64,000 nt of DNA from Brachypodium distachyon (taxonomy: Eukaryota; Streptophyta; Magnoliopsida; Poales; Poaceae): positions 67,592,355-67,656,354 of the forward strand of contig NC_016131.3 in the NCBI RefSeq assembly GCF_000005505.3. The letters run 5' to 3'. Made by a program: the position numbers and the translations under genes. A model generated the notes under the pieces. It was not told the origin of the DNA. It saw only the letters and a list, made by a program, of their open reading frames with translations, and made no database searches. Below, piece by piece: positions 11,101 to 27,220 of this stretch (position 1 is the stretch's first letter; every line of letters begins with the position of its first letter).

Positions 11101-12573
11101 CTGTTGATCAATCGTGTGTGCTTAGATATATCCTTTCCAGACAATTGAGGATTCTCCATGACATCTGCATTCCCAAATCTTATAGCCAATTTTAGGTTTT
11201 GGAATCATTAATAAGCTTCCATCCATAGCAGTATCTGAATTTCTGAAGCATATCTTTATAAGTGCATTTGCTAATTCACTGCCGTACAACATAATAGCAC
11301 ATCATTATGTGCAGTTAGTTGTGAAACATGATATGAACATTAACCTTCTTAGTTTTAGGTTCCGTATTTTGCCAGACAATAAAGAGCCTAAATGAAGTTA
11401 TAGCATCAGTTTTTCTTGTCATGATTGTTTTTCCTCTGCGTAATAATATAGAGTGCCCCTACATTTTCGAGCTACTGGCATGTAGGTATTTTATAACTTA
11501 GAAAATGAGATAGTTGACCGGCACATTCAACTGGTTGTTTGGGACATGCATAGACTAGAGCAGAAGTTTCAGTTCTTCCCTGTTCCATTTTTCTTTACCC
11601 TTTTTTGTCAGAAGGTTTTGAAGTCATATTATCCTGTATATGCTACAGTTTCTTTTGTTCACCTCTAATCCTTGTTGAGTCCGTTCTGAAAAAATATTTT
11701 TCATCTGCTCATGGGGGTGAAATTTGGTAGGTCGGCACTTCCTTAAATTATATCTAGCTAAAGGTTCTAAACCTAACCTGTTGGCGGTGTTGGGTTCATC
11801 TGTTGTTACTCACCAAAAAAATGTCAAATTGCAAAGATTATATTTCTCATTATCTGGGACTGAAGGGATAAAGGGTTGTTTCTCTTTTGGTGATGGGATT
11901 TTTAAGTGGAGTTTACTTGTTTAAGATCTTCTGTTACCCAGCAGGCCAGCACCTTTTGTAGATGGTGTATTTTACCTCCATTGTCTTTCTCTATTACCAG
12001 AAACACTAGTGCTGACTCTGCTACCATTTACCATTGGACTTGATCTTCCATTCTGCAGAATGATACTGGGGAATATACTACAGCTGAGTTATTGAAGGAA
12101 CTTGTTGATCGTGCAAAAAAGATACGCGCTGAGTATGTATTTTTCTTCTCTCAACCCTTTTGTACCTTCTTATTAGAGGTTCAATCAATCACCAGATGAA
12201 TATTAGGCCAAGACATTGTGAGGACATTAATAGTTTTGTTGGTAGGATTATGGCAGCATAATGGATATGATTGTTCCTTTTCCTTTGTGGGGTTATTATT
12301 AAGTCGGATAATTAAATGTTTTTTATGCTCAAAGCTCACTTCTTGTTGTATTGGTGAAGTAGCAGTTCAGAACCATACCTTAAAATGGGAACATAATAAT
12401 AAAATCCTGATTGGACTTGAATTATTTTCTTCCATTTTGACATAAGTTTGTTTGGCAGATTCCGCAAGGAGAGGCAATCCCGCATTGAAAGGTACAAGCA
12501 GCGCTTGGCACTTCTTTTGCCCTCAACACCACTTCCACCTAGCGAGCCTGGGACGCATGATAGACGTCCATAG
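6568..12573 (+). CDS. LIN37: LIN37-like protein (DREAM/MuvB subunit family), CRAW domain
   Basis: Nine exons join in phase: 6568-6690, 7166-7519, 7968-9308, 9498-9568, 9652-9700, 10213-10296, 10914-11033, 12059-12132, 12459-12573 (776 aa). The N-terminus is Ser-rich with the basic segment GDEWVPKSQRP, present twice because of an internal tandem duplication. The middle is a low-complexity Pro/Ala/Thr region with seven copies of a 19-22-aa repeat. Exon 6 encodes GSLYALCRSWVRN (about residues 655-667), matching the CRAW motif of animal LIN37. The last exons encode a basic helix (ELLKELVDRAKKIRAEFRKE) resembling the LIN37 C-terminal helix. Known for the family: LIN37 is a MuvB-core subunit of the DREAM cell-cycle repressor in the nucleus, and plant DREAM complexes contain LIN37-like subunits. 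The role here is inferred from the two motifs. ATG 6568 is the first in-frame methionine after an upstream stop at 6481. Confidence 0.82.
8571..8999 (+). repeat. Coding minisatellite: seven FVFTATSAPQRAAAASPPP units
   Basis: Seven tandem units of 57-66 bp encode variants of F-V-F-T-A-T-S-A-P-Q-R-A-A-A-A-S-P-P-P, some with extra residues (APQ, APSPQ, AVP, AAAP). All length differences are multiples of three, so the frame is kept. The GC-rich repeats also create long spurious frames on the other strand. Confidence 0.92.
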
Positions 12574-13299
12574 TACCGACCCATGAGATTGCAAGCGCCA
12601 TGGCTTCCATGTAGCCTTTGCGTTGCTGTGTCAATTTACAGAATCTATAGAAGTTGTTACAGCTTTCCTGTTATACTGTTACTGTGTTTTGTGGTACGTT
12701 TTGGTAACTTCGTGACCAACAATAATTTTGCGGGTTTTCCTGAGAATAGAGTGTACCTCAGGATTGATTAGCCTTTCTTCTCAGAACCCTTTGCCCTGTG
12801 AAACCGTTTGTTAAGAATCTTATAAATTTCGAGATTGAAACTATTTCTAGTATGGTAAAGTTTCTTCTCTTTATTTGTCAGAATTGTTATGTAGCACTTT
12901 TTAGATTTTCAGAATTGTTACGTACGTATTTTTTGGATATACCAGAATTGTTGTTTATTACTCCGTAAGTTATCAGTAACATGATTTTTTGGAGCGAAAA
13001 TATCTGAACTTTATAGATGATGCAAACAAGGACCCGAGGAAAACCAATGAGGCTTCTCCTAAAACAAAACCGACCACGGAGTCTATGCACGGATCCTTTC
13101 GCGTATCATGCATGGCCTGTTGCTGGTAGGCTGCACTTTCCACCATTTATGTGAAGCTATTTTTTTGTACTAGTACAAGCTATTCTCCTGGAATCGAGGC
13201 ATTTGTTTAGAGCATTCAGAATCTTATAAACCATGGCGTGTCAATGTCACGTTCCAGCGGTGAAATGTAAATAGAATTACTGAGTGGAGTAGTACGTAC
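12574..13299. other. 3' region of the LIN37-like gene; no peroxidase exon 4
   Basis: The first few hundred bases are a plausible 3' UTR. I looked on the minus strand for the last exon of the adjacent peroxidase (GAHTIGR to the C-terminus) and found none. Confidence 0.6.
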
Positions 13300-14081
<782 letters not shown>

Positions 14082-14216
14082 GAATTACGTACTGCGCGTG
14101 CGTGCTGTGCAGAGTGCGGGTCACTCGGCTTGCTCGATCGCTAGCTAACTTTGTCCCGTGTGTGATTCGTTCTTGGAATGGCCAGCATACGCCCGACATG
14201 GCTCTACTCCTTATAG

Positions 14217-15044
14217 CCAAGCTTAAGGTAGCAGCTAGCAGCTTAGCTAGAGGTTTTGGCGCCGCCGCGTGACCCGTCTGACAGTTAGTAAGTTGTTGCT
14301 TTTGCCACTGTGTACTGATGCGTGGACTCACTCCTGCAACGCGGACCACTGAAATGACTGGTAGTAGGATTTCTTTTCTTTCTTGAAAGGGTGGTAGGAT
14401 TTTCTTTTTAGAGGGTATCAGGGTAGTAGGATTTTTTTTTTGTTTTTCGAAAAACTGTTTCCTTCAATTCCTTGAAAATCCTTTTTCGAGAAACGACTGA
14501 CTAGTAGCCGAGCACCTTGGCTGAAAGGTTCTCGAGACTCGACTGCTAAGACTTGAGATAGAGGCTTGGCGGGAAACGGTCCTCCTGAGGTTGTTCGATT
14601 ATGACCGGATACGGTTCGGCACTCGGTGCACACAAAAACTAATCCAATTTGGGACATTCACCTTACATAGAACAAAAGTACTTGGTGTGATTTATATGAC
14701 ATGAAATTAGTATCGCTAGATTTGTTATCAAAGTACTTCATGATACTTGCGGTTTCATGTCATATAAACTACACTTTAACATAATAATTTGTGATCAAAA
14801 TCTTGTCTTAATGAAAGCTAATATGACATTTTTTAAGGGAGCGAGAGAGTATCAGTTTTGTTTGTGCAAGTTATTCCTCCCCAATTTGGCACATTCACCA
14901 TACATAGAATTCTTTTTACACCTTAACACTTCAACGACCATTCAAGTGGAAAATGAATTCCTTCGAAAGAATGAAAAAAAAATCAAATAAACGAACAAGA
15001 TCGATTATATCTTCTCCTTTGAACAACACCACTGCTGCGATCGA
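14217..15044. other. Spacer between the peroxidases with an inverted repeat
   Basis: A perfect 16-bp inverted repeat (TTTATATGACATGAAA at 14691-14706; its complement at 14753-14768) is nested between two diverged direct copies of CCAATTTGG-ACATTCACC-TACATAGAA (about 14644 and 14881). This looks like a degraded small transposable element. No gene recognised. Confidence 0.55.
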
Positions 15045-16335
<1,291 letters not shown>

Positions 16336-16491
16336 CTCCGATTCCCTTGCTAAGTTGCTATCTATCTAGCTCGCCCCCAAGACACTTTGAGTGTGTATGT
16401 TATGTGCAGTGTATCTCTTGCTTGCTCGATCTATGCCCGATTGCTCGCTAATTGTGATTCGTGGTGGAGTGGGCATGCCCGGTATGGCTCT

Positions 16492-16498
16492 ACTTATA
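16492..16498 (-). promoter_or_regulatory. TATA box of the intact peroxidase gene
   Basis: Minus-strand TATAAGT lies about 160 bp upstream of the ATG. The surrounding GGCTCTACT(CC)TTATA context is shared with the degraded tandem copy at 14205-14216, so the promoter was part of the duplicated segment. Confidence 0.6.
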
Positions 16499-17397
16499 CC
16501 CAGGCTAGCTAGCTAGCTAGCGCGGGGTTTTGACATGGCCGTGACCCGTGAGAGTTAAGCTGTTGCCTTTTTTCGCCACAATCATGCGTGGACTCGCTCC
16601 TGCAACGCGGAGTGTAGTAGTTTAGCACTGTGATTGAAAGGATCTTGAGTAGTACTGAGACTTCGAGAATTGAGATAGACCAGGCGAGCGGGAATTGGTC
16701 CTCGTGCAGCTGTTAAATCATGTGCGGATACGGGTTTAGCAATGGGTCCACACACAACTAAGATCATAAGATATTACGAGTTAAAGCGCGTGGTTAGTGA
16801 TTTTCTTTGACACGCACTTGAATGTTGAAAGGACGTCTTAATAATATGTTTGTATATAAGCTTGAAGCTTCACAGCTGGTGGTGGTGGTGGTGTTAAACT
16901 CGTGAATTAGTCTATTCAAATTTTACCGCGAAGGAATTAGCATAAACTATGAGCAAAATGAATCTTCACAGCTGCTGGTGGTGGTGGTGATTAGTCTATT
17001 CAAAGCCTCACGGTAGTATATGCAACCATGTATGTACATCTTGCTCACAGTTTAACATTCATTTTTCTCTCGTTGATTTTTCCGATGATCTCTGTCGATC
17101 ACGACTTTGCCGAATTCCGTCTCCTTGGAAAAAAATATCGAATTGGCTGAGAATTAGCTTTTTTCAGTCGACGCTTGTGAGACGTTGGATCAGGCATCAA
17201 GATTCGTGGTGCAGGAAGGCAACGCATAATTTTCAGAATAAATAAGCCAGTATCCGTTAATTGTCAATATAAATATGTTGTTCTGGAGGTCACGTGCTCG
17301 GGTTTTCCAGACAGAGGTGCAAGTTTCGAATCTTTGTCTTTGTCAGATTTACGTTCGAATTCTTCAGTTTTTTCTTTTTTCTTTCTTCACGTTATTA
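16499..17397. other. Intergenic with GGT microsatellite duplicates
   Basis: Two copies of a CTTCACAGCTG(G/C)TGGTGGTGGTGGTG segment, each followed by ATTAGTCTATTCAAA, lie at about 16868 and 16965. No gene recognised. Confidence 0.5.
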
Positions 17398-17560
17398 GAA
17401 TCGCGCACAAAATTTCACGTGCAATTAGAATTGCGTATTAAATTTCAAGTGCAATTTTAGAAATCGCACACAAAATTTTACATGCAATTTTTAAAATCGT
17501 GCACAAAATTTCACATGCAATTAGAATTGCACATAAAGTTTGAAGTGCGATTTTTGAAAT
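17398..17560. repeat. Degenerate tandem repeat, about 30-bp units
   Basis: About five imperfect units built on CGCACAAAATTTCACGTGCAA, alternating with TTAGAATTGC or TTTTAAAATCG. No coding potential. The origin is not recognised. Confidence 0.6.
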
Positions 17561-17978
17561 TCGGTAATCTGATTCCGGCTGTCATTAATTTCACTCCTTT
17601 GTGAATGGAGCTGAGACTATTTTTTTTAATCTATCCAAGGCCCTGGTCAAAGAAGGAAAAAAAAACACAAAATATGCACACACACACAGGGATGCAAGCG
17701 GACGGGGATAGGCGAGTGTTTTGCTAATCAAATTTTTTTAGGGAAGCTAATCACGCTAATCACAGGCTGCAAGTGGCCGTGGACTGAGAAACAAGGCGTT
17801 CCCATAAGCAATATATAGGAGTTCCTAGCTAGTGTTGGATTCATAGCCATGATTAGTTTCGTGGAAGCCCATTTTACGCAGGATGCTCGGCCTATTAAAT
17901 GAAAAAGACAAGACAAACAAAGAACAAATCACACAAACATCAATTAAAGGTACAGATGAGAGGCCCAAATATTCGTTA

Positions 17979-20181
<2,203 letters not shown>

Positions 20182-21059
20182 AGTTCCAGTAGTCATTTCC
20201 TTTGACCGGATAAATCCACCGTCATGTCAAGAGTTTATGCCTCGTTATCGTCTGTCTCTGTTTGTCGTTGAACCTTATTTACTTTGCTTTCAGCCTCCTG
20301 TTGCCCTGTTGTTGTGGGTGATACCTGACAGTACTGGTATATGGTAGCAAACTGTATTTTCTTTGTATGTGCTTTGCATGCGCTTGCTATGTTCTTTTAG
20401 CTTTCTTCATTCTGTGATGCTGTACTCCTAGTCAGGAAGATGTTTATTGCTTAACGTGACAATCCTGGCCATTTTCCAGGACAGAATGCCAGATTGCTCA
20501 GGCTAAAATGTCAACAGCTGGTGCTGCTGCTGTCTGGCGTGTCAAACTTCTCTGTTTAAGGTCTAATAGGAAAATTACTTGGCTAGAACAACTACTTCCT
20601 CCCTGATCCTTACTCCGACAAGTTTCACGATGCAGGAGAACATTCAGTTAGGGAATGTTTGGATGCCTGCATGGCCTTGGCCCCGCGCCCGAGCTGCAAA
20701 TTTTGGCCCGTTTGGTTTCCGGCCGCGCAGCCGTCGTGCTTCCCCTCCTTTGCTGGGCCGCTGCCTCCTTCCCCTCCTCCCTCCTGCTGTTCCGCCGCGT
20801 GCCATCCTTCTTTCTATGCTGGGCGCCTGGGCTGCACCACCCTTCCTCCGCCGCTCGCTGCTCCTGCGCGCCACAGCTTGCATGTCCCGTGCTGTATCCC
20901 CTGTGCGGTGCAGGCCGATGACATGCGGGCATAGAAACTGAAACTGGGAGAAAGTCGGTGACGACAGTGACAAACTCATACGATAGATTAGTGCCAGGCA
21001 CTAGCAAGGCAAAGGGGCCAAATGGGCCAAAGAGCAGCAACGCGCCACCAAAGGTCCTG
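20182..21059. other. 3' flank of the eL40 gene and GC-rich segment
   Basis: About 20182-20460 is the probable 3' UTR of the eL40 gene. From about 20640 to 20930 the sequence is GC-rich and open in several frames, but without a recognisable protein or biased codon use. Confidence 0.5.
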
Positions 21060-22095
21060 CCCGTCTGCCCATCGACGTGGCAGCCACGGTTCCAGCCATC
21101 TCCATGGGCGAGCTGAACAACATCACCCGGAACTTCGGGCAGAAGGCTTTGATCGGAGAAGACTCCTACGGCCAGATTTACCGGGGCCGTGCTGGCTTCG
21201 GTGCATAAAAATGTTGCCATCAAGAAGATCGATCCCAGTATGTCCAACTACTCTGAAGCAGACTTCTCCAGTCAGGTCTGTAAAGCAGATTCAGCATTGT
21301 GCTCCAATAAGATGTTCCGTAGTTGCGCTGAGAACAACGCTGAACTGAGCTTCGTCCGGTGCAGCTGTCGATGGTGTCGAGGCTGAAGAACGAGTACTTC
21401 ATCCAGCTGATGGCCACGACTTGGATGCGAGCCACAGGGTCCTGATCTACCAGTTCGCGACGAAACACCTCTTTGCACGACACTATACATGGTACTACTA
21501 CATTTCTCTGTCTTCTGATCTTCCAAGTTTCAACTGCCGGACGCTTGTTTCATTTGGAAACACAGAAAATAAAAATGCAGGTAAGATGGGGCGTGAAGGA
21601 TGCCACGTTGGCCCGGCGCTGAAAGATCGCGTATGGCGCGGCGAGGGACCTGGAGTACCTCGAAAATTCGTGGGCGGTTTGTGGTTTTCATTTTTCCTCT
21701 TCGAATGTAGGCCTCGAACTCGAAGGTACGCGATGACGGGGCAGCTGAACCAGAAGAGCAACGTGTATAGCTTCGGTGTCATCTTTCTGGACGTGCTGAC
21801 CGGCAGGAAGCTAGCTAGTCCGTGGACCATACCATGCCCGAGGGACAGCAGAGTCTTGTAACCTGGGTAGAGCCATCGATTCCCGGGTGCGTGTTGTTGC
21901 AATTTTCTGCCACGTATTACGAAGACCCACAAGCTTTGCTGAGATTCCGAGTGCTGTTTTGCTGGTACAAAATTAATTAACGAAGGCGACACCGAGGTTG
22001 GGAGAGGACAAGGTGAAGCAGTGCATCGATCCGAAGCTTGGGAATAATGACTATCCACCAAAGGCAGTAGCGAAGGTAATGATGCAGGTGGGGTC
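21060..22095 (+). pseudogene. PTI1-like receptor-like cytoplasmic kinase pseudogene
   Basis: Pieces of one kinase appear in order on the plus strand but in shifting frames. They are: PIDVAATVPAISMGELN then NFGQKALIGEDSYGQIYRG (glycine-rich loop); a stop; VAIKKIDPSMSNYSEADFSSQ (the conserved AxK lysine); MVSRLKNEYFIQLM; ASHRVLIYQFAT; an IAYGAARDLEYLE-like stretch; YAMTGQLNQKSNVYSFGVI plus FLDVLTGRK (subdomain IX); and an [27 protein letters not shown] end at about 22010-22080. This is the PTI1-like Ser/Thr kinase family, which acts in defence and oxidative signalling. The catalytic loop (HRD) and DFG region are absent. Multiple stops, frameshifts and deletions rule out a working kinase. Confidence 0.9.
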
Positions 22096-25000
22096 ATGGT
22101 CTCCTTGAGACCATTCATGTTTTCTCATGGTCATGGATCTTATTATGTGTTCCAATTATTGGCAAATGTTTACTTGGTGCTGCATTTTCTCGATCGGTTT
22201 TCAGGATTTAGATGTTTTCCATGTCTCGATCTGTTTATGGGCACCTAAGGGAACATGCTATAAATCTGTTCTTATCTTGACTTTACACACGTTACACTAG
22301 TTGACGACAACTGCTGGTACTGCAGAAGACGTAATAAAACCATATCAACAAAGATTCCATTCGGCGAGAAAACGTTAAGGTATCAGTTTCAGAAGAAAAC
22401 GTCAAATGTACGCGGAAGCAGACAATGTCTTCAGTATATCCGCAGATTTTGCAGCCTGTGGTCATGCATTTTACTTAGTTTATCTCCAGATTGTCTCTTG
22501 TTGCTTTTCTTCTTTCTATGACCTGTGTTTGTCACTCTCTCCTGGTTGAGCTCGCCTCGGCCCGCTTTGATATATGAATGACATGCCGTGTTGTTTCGTC
22601 AAAAAAAAGTCTGTTGTTATGAGCTAGTGCTTGAAATTTTTTGTTTCAGAAAGAAAGAAAAAAAGCCAGTGCTGAAATCACAAGTAAACTGCGTGTCAAG
22701 CTAGCAGCAACATTACGCGTCCCTTTCAGAATTCTTCATCATAGGAGGCAACCGCGCATCCCGGTAGCCCTGTACTGTGTGGAAAAGATGTGTTGGATTT
22801 AATTCGCACGTCGTAATTAACGGCTGGTCTGAGCACTGTGGCGTTCGTAATATCTCTCGTCTCAGTACTGTCATGAATACCCGCGCGCGGGACCAAGCTA
22901 GCGGCGCTACCGACAAGCCGCGGATAAGCCACCCATCATCTCTTGCTTAGTTGCTTGCGGCAATTGCTGAAGCAACAATGCTATACGTACGACACTATTT
23001 GTACGATAGCTTGGTACGATTAGACTCAAATTTGTTCACGGTCAGCATGTGGGGCCGTCTGGACACATTGCTTCTCAGTCTGCTCGTACGCGGATCGTAC
23101 ACGATTTGATAGTACGCAAAGTTTCGTTGCTGAAGCTAGCGAAGAGGAGAAAGCAAACGGCAGGAAGTAGACAAAGAGAGAGCTTGGCAACTTAGCCCAA
23201 GAGCGGATAGTGTGCAGAATCTGGTTTGCTGTGGCCTGCGTTGGGAGTTCCGGTGCTAAAGCTCTCCATTTGATTCGTTCTCGCCATACCAGTCCGTACT
23301 CAGCTTGAAACGTTTTTGTCCTTTGAATCTTATCTACATAGCGCTTGAAGGAAAAATACAGAGCTTGAGAGACCCACACTGCATGTTAGGTAGGCGACTG
23401 ACGAGACGGGTTGCTGAATGCTGCGTCGACCGCATGCTGCCGCTCAGGCACGTGAGGTGCCGAGCTTAGGACATAGATCCCGATCTGCATAGCCATTCCA
23501 GTGAGATATCAATGTTAAATGATAGTACTAATACTTGAGCATGTTTGAGTCCGAAGAAGATTTCCCAGTTGACTAGAGACCCTGGATATTCCTTATTGTT
23601 TCTTCCCTTTTCTGCGAGAGCCGGATGTTTATTCTTTGCCATGAGGGCCATGAGGTTCGACTCCCACGGAGCAAACCAAACTCTTCTTCGTTGCTTATTA
23701 CTGGCGAACGTTCGCTGGTTTTAGACTTTTAGGCACCGCGGGTAGACTACCCCGGGGTAGTTGACATCTGACCCCGCAGATTGTAGCTCCTCTTAAATCG
23801 TGACGTTACACGGGGGAGTATTTTAGAACGCATCTCCATTAATTCTGGTTCCGGTTGAATGTCGCTGTCTGTCGTCCCGGTCTCCCCCGGAGTTGTTCCA
23901 TGGTTTCCTCTTCGATCGCAAAAAACAAAAGAATCGATCAGATAAAGACGTCTTCTATAATAGGTACCCCAGCTTCAACTGCCATCTCAGAGGACGTGGC
24001 AGCTTTCAATAAAACCCACCCCCGCAGTTTACTGCATCTGGAGGATTTTTTTTTTTGAAATGGATGGATGATGTTTGGCTGACACTAATTAACCGCATGC
24101 CCATGTGCCTCATTTGATTGAGTTGCAGCTGCTGGTCCGATGTTGAGGTCGATCTGGCGATGCCATCGTGCAATGAAGACTGTCCTAGATGACCATGGCT
24201 GGATCGACCTGAACAAATCCCGTTTTCAATTTCTGAGGACTCCCGGCTTGGGTGTATTCTAGAAAAAAAAATCTGAGGACCAGCTAGTTGCGCCTGAAAA
24301 GCATGACTGGAACGCTGAAACACGTTAAGAAAAGGGACCTAATTAAGCACCTACAAATAGACGGCGACAAGGAAGATATACAAGAAACTCTCCATTATTT
24401 GGACGAGGCATGCAGCAGATGGCAAGAACGTGCATTGCAATTGCCGAATCTTTTTCTTCCCCGCGTAAAACCTGCGCTCGTAGACAAACAACAAAATGGT
24501 TCTACCAGCTTGGGACGGGTTCGACTTCAATAAAATAACTGCGTTCGAATTACGGTGAATCATCGTGAGATTTCTTTGGTCTAATCATTTTTTGGCCTAT
24601 GTTTTTATTTGGCTAACCAGCATTTTTTATGTTCACGGCTATTTTTAGATGGTTGTAAAATAAATTCAGTCGGTCATAAGTAATGTTTCAAGATTTTTTT
24701 CAAAAAATAGCCACAGATCCTATTTCGATGTCCTGAGTGGCGATAATAGCTTCATATATGTATACAGTTGAGTAGGAGGATGGTAGGGATTAGGGAAGGA
24801 GGTGTGCCCTGTGGTAGGAGGAGACTGGCTAGGGTTTGAGCCTGTTGCCCCTTCCTGTCACGCTTGTCTGCCAAATAAATCTTGCACAATAAGAAAATTG
24901 GCATGGCAGAGGTAAAAATGCGCTAATTTATTATTTTCGTTCTGTCCATGTGATAGATGGTCTAACGAGTGCCACCAACAAAGTACAAATCCGGAACTCA

Positions 25001-25720
25001 TACCAACCCCTATAGCACCATGCAACTTTTGCAATCACTGAAAGTCTGAAACAATGATTTTAGGTGTAAGTCTCACCAAGTGTTCAAGTAACAAGTGTAA
25101 TTTCTCCCGAGTATTCGCCGCTCTACTAAGCAGGAGGAGGGGGGCAAAGAGGGTGACCTGCCCAGTCAATGTGCACATACGGGAAGTAGGAGATGACGCT
25201 TCTTGGTGGATCAACAACAACTGGGCGACGAGGGTGGTTTTGCCGCTCTTCGTCTGTTTCTTGTTATTCTTCACACATTCATCTCCCTACCCCATCCCCT
25301 GCTGTCGTTGTCTTTCTTTGCGTCTACTATTGCTGCTGATCCAATATGCGTCTATCTAGCTCGCTGGATCCACTAGGTGCCTCTAGAGCGGAAGATGCTA
25401 GCGATCAACTATCTCTTGTTTGTTCATTGTCATATATATGATGTTATATTTTCATAACAATGGCATGTCCTTGGAAGTAATACATAAAGTTTACGTTAAC
25501 CATGATGGCTCTATGGTTTACCCTTCTTGTTTTACTGTATCTGATGTGTTTTTGCGGGTGCGCATGCAATGGTGATGATCATATTGGGCAGGGTGATGCT
25601 GGGATTGTTTACTCATGTGTAATGTTGCTACTGCAAAAGGTGTATATGTAAACTTCTATGGTATCATTCGTATAGGTATTTGTCATGCTAAGCTTTGCTA
25701 CGCAATGTTCAAAAGTACTA
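22096..25720. other. Gene-poor spacer
   Basis: I recognise no gene. Near 22560-22608 a GCTTTGATATATGAATGACA stretch followed by an A-rich tail could be the end of an old retroposed sequence. A T-rich run lies at 24048-24057. A short open frame at 24288-24533 matches nothing I know. Confidence 0.45.
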
Positions 25721-25844
25721 CTCCCTCCGTCCAACAAAAGATGTCTCAAGTTTGTCAAAATTTAGATGTATCTAGACATAACTTAATGTATAGATACATT
25801 CAAATTTTGACAAACTTGAGACATCCTTTATTGGACAAAGGAAG
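25721..25844. mobile_element. Stowaway MITE (124 bp)
   Basis: CTCCCTCCGTCCAACAAAAG at one end and CTTTATTGGACAAAGGAAG at the other, with an inner palindrome (ATGTCTCAAGTTTGTCAAAA and its complement) and TA on both flanks. Confidence 0.92.
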
Positions 25845-27220
25845 TATCATATTTACTCGAAAAATTTCACCTATGGTTATTTAGCATTTACAGTAAATTG
25901 ATCCAGGGCGACCTATCTGCTTACAAGAAGCATGCAAATTGTAAGTAATTTCAAGATAAGAGAATAATTTTCTTTTTCATGTGTGATCTTGTTATGTTTT
26001 CTCAAAGAGTCCTAGATGACGAGATTGTACATCCACTCTCCCAATCACTTCCTTAATCTTGTTATGCCGTATTTTGCTCCCTCTACTTCGAACATATAAG
26101 TAAGTTCGATTTCTTTATCTGAGATTGGACACATAAAAAGAGCATAAATTTGTTAGTATAAAAAAATATGTTTAGGCGGGAACGGATCTTGGCATGTCTA
26201 TTTTTATTCTTATCTGGCTGAACTTAGTCTCGTCCACCCTAGCCATTAGCCACTACCGGGCTGCAATTGCAATTTGAATTGCAGGCTGCTCTCAAAGTTC
26301 AACCTTCCATCATTTTGTATGTATAAATTACATAGACCGTTGGCAAATGGTCCAAAGCGAAGAAATATTATCACTAGCCATTGTCCAACGAGGTCCAAAA
26401 AATACAATCTTGGCCCGTTCAGTATTGTGTTTGAACTTTCAATAGTCTGTAACGTGTTTTCTCGGAGGAAAAAACATTGAATATTGTGATCTGCAGGCAA
26501 GTAGATCTTGTTATTAGGCCTTGATGCTGTCTTTTAAACGTCAACACCAACATTTTGTCTACATGGCATATGCTAGATATTTCTCTCTTCACACAAACCA
26601 ACATAAATATTAGCTGAAAATATTTTTTCACAAAGCTATTAAAAAAAGATGTGTCTATTTCTAAGTCGTCTGTTTTTAAAAAATGAGTTTTCAATATCAG
26701 TCGACATTTCAGAACTGTTGGATTAAGATCCGAGGGTCACCCTCATTCTCTCGTCTCCCACTTGTTATCGTTGGATTAAGATCCGATAACTAACATGTCG
26801 ATTGATCTCTAACTAAAAAACAGGCCACTTATCAATAGCAAAACCGTTTAAAAAATATACGGTGCATTGGAAATGTGCTACCGGCAGGCACCTTTGAATG
26901 TGCTAATAATGTGATCCGAGCCGTAGATCACACGATCGCTTGCCCACGTGCATTGATCGCGGCCGCAACCCCGTACGTACTTTCCCGTTTAAGCCCAGCC
27001 GCAGACACCGCGCGATCAGCCGCACAGGAACGGAACAGAACAGGGCAGGACAGCACGGTAGAAGAACGTATATACGTGGCCGTGCGCCAAAGGACGGAGG
27101 GAGGGGGCGTCAAAAATAAGAAGCGGCGAAGGGGGACGAACGATCCGAGTGCACAGAGAGAAAAAAGAGAGAGGAGGGAGGCGGGGCTCGACTCGCGCCG
27201 GGAGGGGAGGAGAGGAGGGC
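25845..27220. other. Upstream flank of the MTP8-like gene
   Basis: AT-rich to about 26870, then GC-rich leader. The phrase GGATTAAGATCCGA occurs twice (26720 and 26770). I saw no convincing TATA box. The GA-rich leader (about 27090-27220) is open in several frames, but the homologous protein begins at 27221. Confidence 0.5.

Noticed and set aside
20579..21247. Multiple overlapping open frames in GC-rich DNA
   Set aside because: No similarity to known proteins and all frames are equally open; composition effect next to a kinase relic.
24288..24533. 81-codon plus-strand ORF
   Set aside because: No family recognised, and the length is within chance expectation for this region.
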